Assembly (NCBI GenBank): GCA_039029355.1
Contig: JBCCGI010000039.1
Coordinates: 1-64,000 of the forward strand
Source of the DNA: JBCCGI01 sp039029355
GTDB lineage: Bacteria; Planctomycetota; UBA1135; GCA-002686595
DNA length: 64,000 bases
Direction of reading: 5' to 3'
Part shown: one piece after another, positions 24,709 through 35,639 of the stretch
Layout: each line of letters opens with the position of its first letter
How positions within the stretch are numbered: the first letter of the stretch is position 1
Notes under the pieces: generated by a model
Database searches by the model: none
Seen by the model: the letters and a program-made list of their open reading frames with translations, nothing else
Told to the model about the DNA's origin: nothing
Program-made: the position numbers and the translations under genes

Positions 24709-27267
24709 ATGAGCGCCCGCGCAAAGACGCTGATCCTAGCCCCGCTCGCCCTGGGGGCGGGCCTCGCCGTATGGTTCGCTCTCCCCGACGGCGGAGGCCG
24801 CAGCGTCCAGGCGGAGACGCCGCTCGTCGCGCGCCCGGCGGGCCGCTCCGACGCGGTGCAGCCGGTGCCGACCGAGGAGACGGCGGCCGAGGAGAGCGCC
24901 GACCACGAGGGGGCCGCGGGCCGGGTCACCGTCGACGTGCCGCAGCACCAGGTGACGACGAGCGCCGGGCTCACCAGCTGGGAGGAAGGCTTCGACGGCC
25001 TCGCGCTCTACGGCACGCTCGAAGACGAGGAGGCCAACCCGATCGAGGGCGCGCAGCTGGCGCTCTACCCGCGGCGCGGCGACTACGACGAGCTGGGTGC
25101 TCCGCTCGCCGAGTGCGTCTCGAACGCCGAGGGACGCTTCCGCTTCCTCGACCTGGAGGAGTTCAAGGAGTACCGCATCTACGCCCAGGCCGACGGCTTC
25201 CTGCCGCGCATGCAGAGCCGCAAGACCGGCGTCGACGACGAGCTGACGCTGCGCAAGGCGGCGCCCTTCGCCGGCAAGGTCGTCGACGCCGCGTCGGGCG
25301 TGCCGCTGGAGGGCGTGAAGATCTCGATCTCGAACGTGCTGCGCGACGGCGACGAGCTGATGTCGCGCGTCGAGTCGGTCAGCGACGCCGAGGGCGCCTA
25401 CGCGATTCCGTTCGCGCGGCTCGACAGCGTGCAGAAGCTCACGGTCACCCAGCCCGGACACCTCGCCGAGCAGCGCGAGTTCCAGGTGCTCGAGGGACGC
25501 CCCGAAGGCTACGACATCGAGCTCGGCAGCGGCCGGCCGATGGTGCTCTACGTGTACGACCTGGACACCGGCAAGCCGCTCGCCGATCAGGAGCTGCAGG
25601 TCCTGTCCGGCTACCGTGCGACGACCGACGAGCACGGCGAGATCCGCATCACCTCGCCCGCCTACGAGCGGCTCAAGGACGGCAAGCTGTCCTTCGACGT
25701 GCGCCTCGACGGCTGGTGCCGCACGACGCGCTCGGTGCTGATGCCCGAGCAGGGCTTCAACGAGCCCGTCGAGCTCCCGCTCATCAAGGGCGCCCGGGTC
25801 ACCGGCCGGATCCATGACGAGGACGGCAAGGCGATCCACGAAGCGTACGTGTGGGTCCAAAACCAGAACCGGCGCCTCGAGGGCGTGGACCTGCCCGACG
25901 GCGCGTACGTGCGCTCGTCGGCCAGCCAGGTGCGCTCGGACGAGAGCGGACACTACGAGCTCGCCGGCGTCCTTCCGGGGCCGAAGGACGTCAAGCTGTC
26001 GGCCGCCCATTCCGAGTACCCGCGCGAGTACTCCGACCCCTTCCTGCTGCCGACCTCGGCCGCGGTGAAGGAGCAGGACATGGAGCTGTCGCGCGGCGCC
26101 GAGGTGCGCGGGACGATCACGCTGAACGGCGAGCCGGCCCACGCCCGCGTCTGGTGGCGCAAGGACAAGGCCTCGGGCAACGGCCAGTCGAACGACTCGG
26201 GCGCCTACCGCATGCGCGGCGTGCAGCCGGGCATGGTCAAGCTGAGCGCGAACGTCGACGACGGCTTCTGGAGCGACGACGAACACTCCGAAGAGGTCTG
26301 GGTCGAGGAGGCCAAGCTCACCGAGCACGACATCGTGATGGTCAAGAGCCGCGCGACCATCGCGGGCATCGTCAAGGACGCGAACGGCACCGCGTTGCCG
26401 GGGGTGCAGGTCAACGGCTGGGCCGAGGACGAGGGCCGCGGCGATTGGTACTACGCCGAGGACAAGACCGACGCCGAGGGCCGCTTCGAGCTCGCGGTGA
26501 ACGACTCGCCGGGCATCCTGTACGACCTCTGGGCCTACGAGGGCCAGCGCAACGTCAACGCCGACGACGTGCCGGTCGGGTCCCAAGGGATCGAGCTCGT
26601 GCTCCCGCGCACCGGCAAGCTGCGGCTCGAGGTGGTCGACCTCGTCACCCGCGAGCACATCCAGAAGTTCAACCTCTACTGGCGCAAGCGCGACTCGAAC
26701 AGCGGCTTCCGCAGCCTGTCGCAAGGCGGGCGCGACTTCTCGCCCGGGCCCGACGGCTTCTTCGAGGCCGAGCTGCCGATCGGCAACGTCGACCTGCGCA
26801 TCAGCGCGCGCTCCCAGGGCTACATCCCCGCCGACCTGCCGAACCTGATCGTGGTCGAAGACCAGATCGGCCAGACCGCGCTGGTGGAGCTGGAGCACGG
26901 CGTGAAGGTCGAGTTCCAGTTCCTGGCGCAGACGCCGGGCACGAAGCTGTCGCGCCTGACGGTCGTCAACGAGGACCAGCGCGCGGAGCTCAGCTCGGGG
27001 CGCTGGAGCTCGTTCGCCAGCCGCGAGATCCACAACGCGCAGAGGATGCGCCCGAACGGGGAGGGCAAGGCCGTGCTGAAGTCCCTGGCTCCGGGCACGT
27101 ATTCCTTCTGGAAGCCGCCGAAGAACCACGTCTTCGAGCCCGAGACCTTCGAGGTGCCCCACGTCGAGAACCACATGGTTGAAATCCAGTGGCGCGTGGA
27201 GGAAAAGAGCGCGAAGAAGAACGACGCCGGCTCCGCGTCGGCGCTCGAGACGCTCGGCTACTTCTGA
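24709..27267 (+). CDS. Membrane-anchored carboxypeptidase-regulatory-like repeat protein
   Basis: An 852-residue protein. The ATG at 24709 has GCAGGA 8 nt upstream and begins a signal anchor (KTLILAPLALGAGLAVWFAL). After a 60-residue linker come several transthyretin-like beta-sandwich repeats of the carboxypeptidase-regulatory type, recognisable by A-x-G-x-x-x-D-x-x-G-x-F/Y: LYGTLEDEEANPIEGAQL with AEGRFRFLDL, FAGKVVDAASGVPLEGVKI, ITGRIHDEDGK-like VTGRIHDEDGKAIHEAYV and IAGIVKDANGTALPGVQVNG. Such proteins are common in planctomycetes and probably act as surface or periplasmic scaffolds. A weaker in-frame ATG lies at 24655. It heads an operon with the cytochrome and response-regulator genes. 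Confidence 0.87.
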   Translation: MSARAKTLILAPLALGAGLAVWFALPDGGGRSVQAETPLVARPAGRSDAVQPVPTEETAAEESADHEGAAGRVTVDVPQHQVTTSAGLTSWEEGFDGLALYGTLEDEEANPIEGAQLALYPRRGDYDELGAPLAECVSNAEGRFRFLDLEEFKEYRIYAQADGFLPRMQSRKTGVDDELTLRKAAPFAGKVVDAASGVPLEGVKISISNVLRDGDELMSRVESVSDAEGAYAIPFARLDSVQKLTVTQPGHLAEQREFQVLEGRPEGYDIELGSGRPMVLYVYDLDTGKPLADQELQVLSGYRATTDEHGEIRITSPAYERLKDGKLSFDVRLDGWCRTTRSVLMPEQGFNEPVELPLIKGARVTGRIHDEDGKAIHEAYVWVQNQNRRLEGVDLPDGAYVRSSASQVRSDESGHYELAGVLPGPKDVKLSAAHSEYPREYSDPFLLPTSAAVKEQDMELSRGAEVRGTITLNGEPAHARVWWRKDKASGNGQSNDSGAYRMRGVQPGMVKLSANVDDGFWSDDEHSEEVWVEEAKLTEHDIVMVKSRATIAGIVKDANGTALPGVQVNGWAEDEGRGDWYYAEDKTDAEGRFELAVNDSPGILYDLWAYEGQRNVNADDVPVGSQGIELVLPRTGKLRLEVVDLVTREHIQKFNLYWRKRDSNSGFRSLSQGGRDFSPGPDGFFEAELPIGNVDLRISARSQGYIPADLPNLIVVEDQIGQTALVELEHGVKVEFQFLAQTPGTKLSRLTVVNEDQRAELSSGRWSSFASREIHNAQRMRPNGEGKAVLKSLAPGTYSFWKPPKNHVFEPETFEVPHVENHMVEIQWRVEEKSAKKNDAGSASALETLGYF

Positions 27268-27275
27268 CCCGCCCG

Positions 27276-28352
27276 ATGCCTGACACCACGCCCCGCTCCC
27301 GCCGCGCCCCTCTGCTCACGGCGGTCGCCGCCTCGTTCGCCCTCGTGCTCTTCGTCGCCTTCGCGGGCGCCGTCCCGCCCCAGGAGGGCACGGACGAGGC
27401 GTGGACGATCGAGCTCGCCGCGCCCGCGCCGCACCCCTCACTCGCCTACGAGCGGCTCGACGATCTCGAGACGCTGTCCTGCTGGGGCTGCCACGAGACC
27501 ATCGCCGAGGAGTGGGCGCTGACCCAGCACGGGCACGCCTGGGTCGACGGGCACTACCAGGAGGCGCTCAAGACCAAGCGGCGCCCGCAGAGCTGCTACG
27601 GCTGCCACATCCCGACCCCGCTGCACCAGGCACCCGCCGACCGCTTCGGCCGCAAGCCGCGGCCGCGCGAGGAGGAGGCCGAGAAGCGGCACTTCGGCAT
27701 CTCGTGCCGCTCGTGCCACGCAGGCCCGGACGACGCGATCCTGGGCCCCTGGGGCGCCGAGACCGACGCGCACAAGAGCCAGCAGGGCGAGAGCTTCACC
27801 GAGCTCGGCTCGAACCGGCTGTGCCTCGCGTGCCACAAGACCACCGTCGGCCCGGTGATCGGCGTCGGCAAGGACTTCGACCTCGAGCTGCTGGAGGAGC
27901 GCGGCATGAGCTGCGTGGCCTGCCACATGCACCCCGTCGAGCGGCCCGCCGCCACCGACGACAACGACCAGCCGACCGCGGTGCGCAAGGGCCGCAGCCA
28001 CCTGCTGCAGACGCCGCGCGACCCGGCCTTCCTCGCCAGCTCGTTCGCGCTCTCCGCGCGCGCCGACGGCGGACGCACGCTGCTGACGATCAAGAACCGC
28101 GCGGGGCATCGCGTGCCCGGGCTGGTGGACCGGAAGCTGGCCTTCCGCGTCGAGGCCCTCGACGCCGCGGGTGCCGCCGTCGCAGAAGCCGAGCACACGA
28201 TCGACGACGTGGCCTACCTGCCGATCTTCGGCGCGGTCGACGTGGCGCTCGACGCCCAGGCCGCCAAGGTGCGCGTCACGGCGCTGCACCACGCCCCCGG
28301 CACCGACGCGCCGATCCCGTTCCTCGACGGCGTCGAGCTGCCGGTCGAATAG
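27276..28352 (+). CDS. Pentahaem cytochrome c (cytochrome c554-like)
   Basis: A 358-residue exported protein from the ATG at 27276. It has a basic N-terminus and a hydrophobic signal (LLTAVAASFALVLFVAFAG). Five CxxCH haem-binding motifs lie at residues 69 (CWGCH), 107 (CYGCH), 144 (CRSCH), 183 (CLACH) and 213 (CVACH). Spacing and flanking His residues (HGHAWVDGHYQEAL) resemble the cytochrome c554/tetrahaem superfamily. The C-terminal 130 residues form a beta-sandwich-like region without haem. It is probably periplasmic and carries electrons; the partner is unknown. It starts 8 nt after the repeat protein and ends 3 nt before the response regulator. Confidence 0.88.
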   Translation: MPDTTPRSRRAPLLTAVAASFALVLFVAFAGAVPPQEGTDEAWTIELAAPAPHPSLAYERLDDLETLSCWGCHETIAEEWALTQHGHAWVDGHYQEALKTKRRPQSCYGCHIPTPLHQAPADRFGRKPRPREEEAEKRHFGISCRSCHAGPDDAILGPWGAETDAHKSQQGESFTELGSNRLCLACHKTTVGPVIGVGKDFDLELLEERGMSCVACHMHPVERPAATDDNDQPTAVRKGRSHLLQTPRDPAFLASSFALSARADGGRTLLTIKNRAGHRVPGLVDRKLAFRVEALDAAGAAVAEAEHTIDDVAYLPIFGAVDVALDAQAAKVRVTALHHAPGTDAPIPFLDGVELPVE

Positions 28353-28355
28353 GCC

Positions 28356-28760
28356 GTGGACGCCTCTCAGGAGCCCTCCGGCGACAGCGTGCTGGTCGTC
28401 GACGACAACAGCGCGGTGCGGCGCGTCTGCGCCAAGATCCTCACCGGCGCCGGCTTCCGGGTCGAGTGCGCCGAGGGCGGCGAGGACGCCTTGGCGCTCG
28501 TCGAACGCGGCGACTTCCGGGTGGACCTGGCGGTGCTCGACCTGACGATGCCGGGCCTGGACGGGCGCGGCACCCTGTCGGCCCTGCGCCGCCTGTGCCC
28601 GCGGCTGCCGGCGGTGCTGATCAGCGGCGTCGACGGGTCGCACCTGGCGAGCGGCGCCGAGGACGACACGGCGACGCGCTTCCTGGGGAAGCCGTTCCTG
28701 CCGGACGACCTGATCGCGGCCGTGCGGTCGGGCCTAGCGGCCCGCCCCGACCACTCCTAA
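28356..28760 (+). CDS. Single-domain response regulator (receiver only)
   Basis: A 134-residue protein from the GTG at 28356. SVLVVDDNSAVRRVCAKIL carries the acidic pair, LAVLDLTMPGLDG the phospho-acceptor Asp62, LPAVLISG the switch Ser and RFLGKPFLPDDL the conserved Lys112. There is no output domain, as in CheY or Spo0F. No histidine kinase adjoins it, so its partner is elsewhere. Tight spacing behind the pentahaem cytochrome gene suggests co-transcription. Confidence 0.9.
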   Translation: MDASQEPSGDSVLVVDDNSAVRRVCAKILTGAGFRVECAEGGEDALALVERGDFRVDLAVLDLTMPGLDGRGTLSALRRLCPRLPAVLISGVDGSHLASGAEDDTATRFLGKPFLPDDLIAAVRSGLAARPDHS

Positions 28761-28765
28761 ACCAA

Positions 28766-29056
28766 TCAGCGGGAACGGCTTACGCCGACCGAGCGGCGCG
28801 GATAGGGCGTGAGCTCCCAGGGGAGCAGGTCACGCCCCTCCAGCGGCCGATCCCCGAACGCGGAAGGGGCGGCGAGACTCAGCGCGTCCTTGCAACGCGG
28901 CACCCCGTTGGGCGCGCCTGAGCTCGCCTCGGCCGGCCCCACCCGGCCCACCCCTCCGCTCCCCCGCCGGCCGGCCAGGGGCTCGGGCGCGTCGAGCCCC
29001 GGGCCCGACGCGACAGCGATGGCGACCAAGGCTGCCCGCAGGGCAGTGGCGCGCAT
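28766..29056 (-). CDS. Small exported hypothetical protein
   Basis: A 96-residue frame from the ATG at 29056 on the opposite strand. It begins with a plausible signal peptide (MRATALRAALVAIAVASGPG) and has a Gly/Ser/Pro-rich mature part ending in GRDLLPWELTPYPRR. No domain is recognised. A longer frame begins at 29107. In DNA this GC-rich, random open frames are common, so it may not be real. It converges on the response regulator with 5 nt between stops. The 269 nt between its start and the VWA gene show nothing I can name. Confidence 0.4.
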   Translation of the reverse strand: MRATALRAALVAIAVASGPGLDAPEPLAGRRGSGGVGRVGPAEASSGAPNGVPRCKDALSLAAPSAFGDRPLEGRDLLPWELTPYPRRSVGVSRSR

Positions 29057-29325
29057 GGTACGGCGCGTCCTGCGAGCTCCCGGAAGGCGTCGATCGGCCA
29101 TCGCCAAGGAAGTCGCACCGCGCGCGACGGCGGACAGTGGAAACCGCGGGCAACCTGCGCGCGCGGCGAATCTTGGGTAGCCGGCTGGCCCGGGCCCGCT
29201 ACAGTTCGATGCCGGCTGCGGTCCGCGCGCCGCGGGCCTCCGCGGCCGCCCGCCCCCGCGCCCGCCCGCCCTACGAACGTAAGGCCTTCAATATCCGCAT
29301 CTTACAGCGAACATGGCACGGCGTA

Positions 29326-30894
29326 GTGAGCCCGCGCGCGGCGTGGCTCGGCGGGCTCTTGGCCGTGCTGCTGGCGGGCCCCTTCGGGCGCCCGGCCCCG
29401 GCCGCCGGCGTCGGTGTTGACCCGGTCCAGGCCCTGCGGGTGTGGGTGCAGCGCCTCGACCGCTTCCGCAGCGACTTCGACGTCGAGAGCGAGAGCAAGC
29501 TGCGCGAGCTGCTCGACGAGGTGCGGCTGGTGCGGCTGGGCGCGCCGGAGCGCGCGCGCGAGTGCGACGTTGCGCTGCTGGAGACCGCCGCGCACCGCTG
29601 GCGGGCGCGGCCCGAGCGTGCGCGCATGCGCGACCTGAAGCCGGGGATGGACCGCGAGGTGCTCGTCAGCCTCCTGGCGATCCAGCGCCTCGAGCGCCTG
29701 CTCGACGGCGGGTACGGCGACGAGCTCGCGCGCTGGCTGGGGCTGGAGGTGCTCGGCCGGCCCGACCTCTATCCGCTGGAGCAGCGCGTAGCCGCCGCCG
29801 ACCTCTTCCACGGGCGCTTCCACCCCGACACCCAGTCGGTGCTGTTCGCCACGGCCCGGGCCGAGGAGCCGCTGCTGCGGGAGACCGCCTTCCGCTCGCT
29901 CTCCGGGTGGGAGGATGCCGCGGTGCACCTCTTCGTGCTGGAGGCCCTGGAGCGCGAGCGCGTGTCGCTTCCCATCGCCCTCGCGCACCTGGAGGCCACC
30001 CGCGAGCACCTGGGCCCCCAGGCCCTGGACCGGCTGCGGGCCTACGGCTCGCGCCTGCTGGTGGCCAGCGACTGGCGCGACGCGATCCGCGCCCTGCGGC
30101 TGATGCCGATCCTCGACGTGGCGCGCTCGGCGCCGCTCCTGATCGAGGCCCTGGCGATCTGGACCCGGCGGCTGGAGGACGGCAGCGGCACGCTGCGCGT
30201 GCAGCACGAGGTGCTGCGCGAGCTGAAGCGCATCTCCGGGCGCTCGATCGGGGCCCACCCCGACCGCTGGAACCTGTGGTGGAAGGCGGTCCAGGAGGGC
30301 CGCGTGGAGGCGCTGGAGGGCGACGGCGCGCGCGCGGTCACCGCGGCGACCTTCTTCGGGCTGCGGCCGGTGAGCGACCGGGTGCTGTTCGTGGTCGACC
30401 GCTCCGGGAGCATGGCCTCGGGCTTCGGCACGACGGGCCGCACGCGCTATGAAGAGGCCGTGGACCAGCTGGTGGGCTTCACCGAGGGGCTCGGAGACGA
30501 CGGGCGCTTCGGTGTCACGCTCTTCCACAGCGGCGCGACGCGCTGGCGCTCCAAGCTGGCCGACGCCAACCAGGCCAACCGCAAGGCCGCGCGCCGCTGG
30601 CTCGCGGCGCGGACGCCCGAGGGCGGCACCGAGCTGTACCAGGGCCTCGCTACGGCCCTCCAGCTCGACCGCAAGGGTCGCGTGGACACCACGCGGCTGG
30701 CGGCCGACACGGTCATCGTGCTGTGCGACGGGCGCACGGCCGAGGGCCCCGGGTGGGTCGACGGCTGGCTGGAGAGCGTGAACGACGAGGCCCAGCTCGT
30801 GTTCTACTGCGTCGAAATCGGACGGGGCGGAGACGGGACGCTTCAGAGGCTCGCAAACGGGACGGGCGGCGACTACATCCGTATCGACGGCTAG
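29326..30894 (+). CDS. Exported protein with C-terminal von Willebrand factor A domain
   Basis: A 522-residue protein from the GTG at 29326, chosen because it begins a signal peptide (AAWLGGLLAVLLAGPFGRPA). The frame is open back to 29137, but that part is basic and unlikely. Residues about 30-330 are helical and HEAT-like in feel (repeated LL-x-x-A-x-x-x-L), without a firm family match. From about residue 355, VLFVVDRSGSM is the MIDAS D-x-S-x-S motif, with TPEGGTELYQGLATAL and ADTVIVLCDGRTAE completing a VWA metal-ion-dependent adhesion fold. It is probably periplasmic or surface-bound and binds another protein. Confidence 0.82.
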   Translation: MSPRAAWLGGLLAVLLAGPFGRPAPAAGVGVDPVQALRVWVQRLDRFRSDFDVESESKLRELLDEVRLVRLGAPERARECDVALLETAAHRWRARPERARMRDLKPGMDREVLVSLLAIQRLERLLDGGYGDELARWLGLEVLGRPDLYPLEQRVAAADLFHGRFHPDTQSVLFATARAEEPLLRETAFRSLSGWEDAAVHLFVLEALERERVSLPIALAHLEATREHLGPQALDRLRAYGSRLLVASDWRDAIRALRLMPILDVARSAPLLIEALAIWTRRLEDGSGTLRVQHEVLRELKRISGRSIGAHPDRWNLWWKAVQEGRVEALEGDGARAVTAATFFGLRPVSDRVLFVVDRSGSMASGFGTTGRTRYEEAVDQLVGFTEGLGDDGRFGVTLFHSGATRWRSKLADANQANRKAARRWLAARTPEGGTELYQGLATALQLDRKGRVDTTRLAADTVIVLCDGRTAEGPGWVDGWLESVNDEAQLVFYCVEIGRGGDGTLQRLANGTGGDYIRIDG

Positions 30895-30930
30895 TTCCCC
30901 CTAGCGCAGACCCGGGTTCCTCCCTCACGA

Positions 30931-30947
30931 TAACCGCCGCGCGGTTA
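30931..30947. promoter_or_regulatory. Perfect inverted repeat upstream of nuo operon
   Basis: TAACCGC-CGC-GCGGTTA is a perfect 7-bp inverted repeat with a 3-nt centre, 123 nt before nuoA in the 175-nt intergenic region. Its AT ends and size fit a dimeric repressor or activator site. A hairpin ending the VWA gene is an alternative, though a T-run (TTTTT at 30963-30967) lies 16 nt further on. Confidence 0.4.
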
Positions 30948-31069
30948 AAGGAGGGGACGCGCTTTTTCCCCCCCTAGGCCCCCGCTAAACTCTCCGCCCC
31001 GGTTCCGCGCCGGACCCGCGTAGGTCCGCGAGAAACGCCGAGCCGAGCCCCGCGATCATCGCACCCCCG

Positions 31070-31431
31070 ATGCTCACCCAGTACGCCCCCATCCTCATCC
31101 TCCTCGGACTCGTCTTGGGGTTCGCCGTGGCCAACATCGGCCTGAGCGAGCTGCTCGGCAAGAAGCGCACCGGCGTCAGCAAAGGCGCCGCCTACGAGTG
31201 CGGCATGGGCGCGATCGGCAACGCGCGCCTGCGCCTCTCCATCCATTTCTATCTGGTGGCGGTGCTGTTCATCCTGTTCGACGTCGAGTCGCTGCTCCTG
31301 GTGCCGTGGGCCGTGTCGGCCCGCAGCCTGGCCGAAGCGGGCGTCGGCGGCGTCGTCTTCGCCGAGGTGCTCGGCTTCGTGGCGGTGCTCGGGGTGGGGC
31401 TCGCCTACGTTTGGCGCAAGGGAGGTCTCAC

Positions 31432-31444
<13 letters not shown>
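31070..31444 (+). CDS. nuoA: NADH-quinone oxidoreductase subunit A
   Basis: A 124-residue membrane subunit of complex I, with three transmembrane segments. KGAAYECGMGAIGNARLRLSI-type sequence (YECGMGAIGNARLRLS) is the family signature loop containing the conserved Cys at the quinone-site interface. FYLVAVLFILFDVESLLLVP is the second helix with its conserved acidic residues. It is the first gene of the nuoA-N operon; its 3' end overlaps nuoB by 13 nt. Confidence 0.96.
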
Positions 31445-32078
<634 letters not shown>

Positions 32079-32082
<4 letters not shown>

Positions 32083-32609
32083 GCGCCCCCGCCGCGGCCG
32101 AGGCCACCTGGACGCGGATCGGAGAAGCGCTGGAGGGGATCGAGCATCGGACCTCCACCTCCTCCGACGGCATGGCCTGCATTCACATCGGGCGCGACGT
32201 CGTGCACGACGCATTGGGCCGGCTCAAGACCGACGCGCACTTCGCCTCGGTGACGCTGGTCACGGCGGTGGACCTGCACCCGGTCGAGCCGCGCTTCGAG
32301 GTGCAGTTCCAGCTGTGGTCGCTGAAGAGCGGCGACCGCGTGCGCGTGAAGGTCCGCGTTCCCGGCGACGACCCGACCTGCCCCAGCTGCGTCGACCTGT
32401 GGCCCGGGGCCTCGTTCTTCGAGCGCGAGTGCTTCGACATGTTCGGCGTCGTGTTCGAGGGGCACCCGGACCTGAAGCGGCTCCTGATGCCCGAGGGCTA
32501 CGGGCACCACCCGCTCCGCAAGGAGTTCCCCCACCAGGGCATCGAGCCGGACCGGCTGTACCGCAAGTGGGACGAAGAGCGGCGCTCGCAGTGGAAGGAC
32601 GGCCAATGA
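32079..32609 (+). CDS. nuoC: NADH-quinone oxidoreductase subunit C
   Basis: A 176-residue hydrophilic subunit of the quinone-reducing module. The GTG at 32079 overlaps the nuoB stop. FFERECFDMFGVVFEGHPDL is the 30-kDa-subunit signature (E-R-E-x-x-D-x-x-G), and LLMPEGYGHHPLRKEFP is the conserved C-terminal block. It is separate from NuoD, unlike the fused NuoCD of enterobacteria. A CPSC pair in the middle (residues about 100-103) may bind metal. Confidence 0.95.
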
Positions 32610-33835
32610 CCCAGACCTTCGAGTACTCCCGCCCCACGCCGGAAGACCTGGACGACCCGATCCACGGCGAGCTGATGCAGCTCAACATGGGTCCCCAGCA
32701 CCCGGCGACGCACGGCGTGCTGCGGCTCGCGATCGACCTCGACGGCGAGCGCATGCAGCGCATCGAGCCCGACGTCGGCTACCTCCACCGCGGCAAGGAG
32801 AAGACGTGCGAGTCGCTGGGCTGGGCCAAGTTCCTGCCCCACACCGACCGCCTCGACTACGTCCAGCCGCTGATGAACAACACCGGCTACCTGATGGCTC
32901 TGGAGCAGCTCGCGGGGATCGAGATCCCGCAGCGCGCCCAGGACATCCGGGTGCTGTTGATGGAGGTCAGCCGCATCGCCGCGCACCTGATCTACCTCGG
33001 CACGACGTCGATCGACCTCGGCGCCGTCTCGATGTTCTTCAACACGTTCAAAGCGCGCGAGGAGATCTACACCATCCTCGACGCCTACACCGGGCACCGG
33101 ATGAACAACTCGTACATCCGGCTCGGCGGGGTGTACGCCGACGTCGACTCCGAGGTCGAGGAGCAGCTGCACAGCTTCCTGACGGGCTTCCCGCAGGAGA
33201 TCGACGGCTACGAGGCGATGCTCACCGGCAACCGCATCTGGTACGACCGCAACCGCGACGTCGGCAAGATCACCGCCGAGGAAGCGCTGGCCTGGTCGCT
33301 GACCGGGCCGAACCTGCGCGGTGCGGGCGTCGAGCACGACCTGCGCAAGGCCGAGCCCTACTGCGGCTACGAGACCTACGAGTTCGACGTCCCGGTCGGC
33401 ACGGTCGGCGACTGCTACGACCGCTACCTGGTGCGCGTCGAGGAGATGCGTCAGTCCGTGCGCATCGCGCTGCAGGCCCTCGAGCGCCTGCGCGACACGC
33501 GCGGCGCCGAGTTCCTGGCCGAGGATCGCCGCTACATCCTGCCGCCCAAGGGCAAGGTGCACACGTCGATGGAGGAGCTGATCTTCCAGTTCAAGGTCGT
33601 CACCGACCTGCGCCTGCCGAAGGGCGAGGCCTACCGCGGCATCGAGTCCAGCAAGGGCGAGCTCGGCTTCTTCGTCGTCTCCGACGGCACGAGCCTGCCG
33701 GTGCGCTGCCACATCCGCGCGCCCGGGCTCGTCAACGTTCAGGCCATTCCGGTGCTGGCGGAAGGGCGGCTCTTCTCCGACATGGTGGCCATCATCGGCA
33801 GCCTGGATTTCGTCATGGGCGAGGTGGATCGTTGA
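32606..33835 (+). CDS. nuoD: NADH-quinone oxidoreductase subunit D
   Basis: A 409-residue protein related to the large subunit of NiFe hydrogenases, forming the quinone pocket with NuoB. NMGPQHPATHGVLRL is the N-terminal signature with the quinone-binding His. PDVGYLHRGKEKTCE, RIAAHLIYLG and KGELGFFVVSDG with PVRCHIRAPGLVN follow in family order. The ATG at 32606 overlaps the nuoC stop (ATGA); the longer frame is a shadow of nuoC. Confidence 0.97.
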   Translation: MTQTFEYSRPTPEDLDDPIHGELMQLNMGPQHPATHGVLRLAIDLDGERMQRIEPDVGYLHRGKEKTCESLGWAKFLPHTDRLDYVQPLMNNTGYLMALEQLAGIEIPQRAQDIRVLLMEVSRIAAHLIYLGTTSIDLGAVSMFFNTFKAREEIYTILDAYTGHRMNNSYIRLGGVYADVDSEVEEQLHSFLTGFPQEIDGYEAMLTGNRIWYDRNRDVGKITAEEALAWSLTGPNLRGAGVEHDLRKAEPYCGYETYEFDVPVGTVGDCYDRYLVRVEEMRQSVRIALQALERLRDTRGAEFLAEDRRYILPPKGKVHTSMEELIFQFKVVTDLRLPKGEAYRGIESSKGELGFFVVSDGTSLPVRCHIRAPGLVNVQAIPVLAEGRLFSDMVAIIGSLDFVMGEVDR

Positions 33836-34325
33836 GCGGGTCCGAGGAAACGACGTCCGCCGTGCTGCCGGCGGAGCTCGTCGCCGAGTTCGACGAGCTG
33901 CTGAAGTGCTACCCCGAGCGCCAGGCGGCGCTCATCCCGATGCTGCACCGCTGCCAGGAAGAGCTCGGCGGCTGGATCCGCCCCGAGGTTCTAGAGGCGG
34001 TCGCCGACTACCTTTCGATGGAGCCGGTCGAGGTCTATGGGGTCGCCAGCTTCTACCCCATGTTCTTCCTGAAGCCGGTCGGCAAGCACGTCGTCGGCGT
34101 GTGCCACAACATCAGCTGCGAACTGCGCGGCGCGCGCGACATCCTGGCCAAGGCCTGCGAGGTCACCGGCGCGCACCCCGGCGGCACGTCGCCGGACGGA
34201 CGCTTCACCGTCCTCGGCGTCGAGTGCCAGGGGACGTGCACGAACGCCCCCATGTTCGATCTCGACGGCACGTACCACGAGCGGCTCACGCCCGACGACG
34301 TCGAGCGCATCCTCGGAGAGGTCGA

Positions 34326-34329
<4 letters not shown>
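33832..34329 (+). CDS. nuoE: NADH-quinone oxidoreductase subunit E
   Basis: A 165-residue 2Fe-2S thioredoxin-like subunit of the NADH-input module (cluster N1a). The likely start is a rare TTG at 33832 overlapping the nuoD stop (TTGA). CHNISCELRGAR and VECQGTCTNAPM supply the four cysteine ligands. ASFYPMFFLKPVGKHVVGVC is the typical core. Low-efficiency TTG initiation would make it depend on translational coupling to nuoD. Confidence 0.95.
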
Positions 34330-35635
<1,306 letters not shown>

Positions 35636-35639
<4 letters not shown>

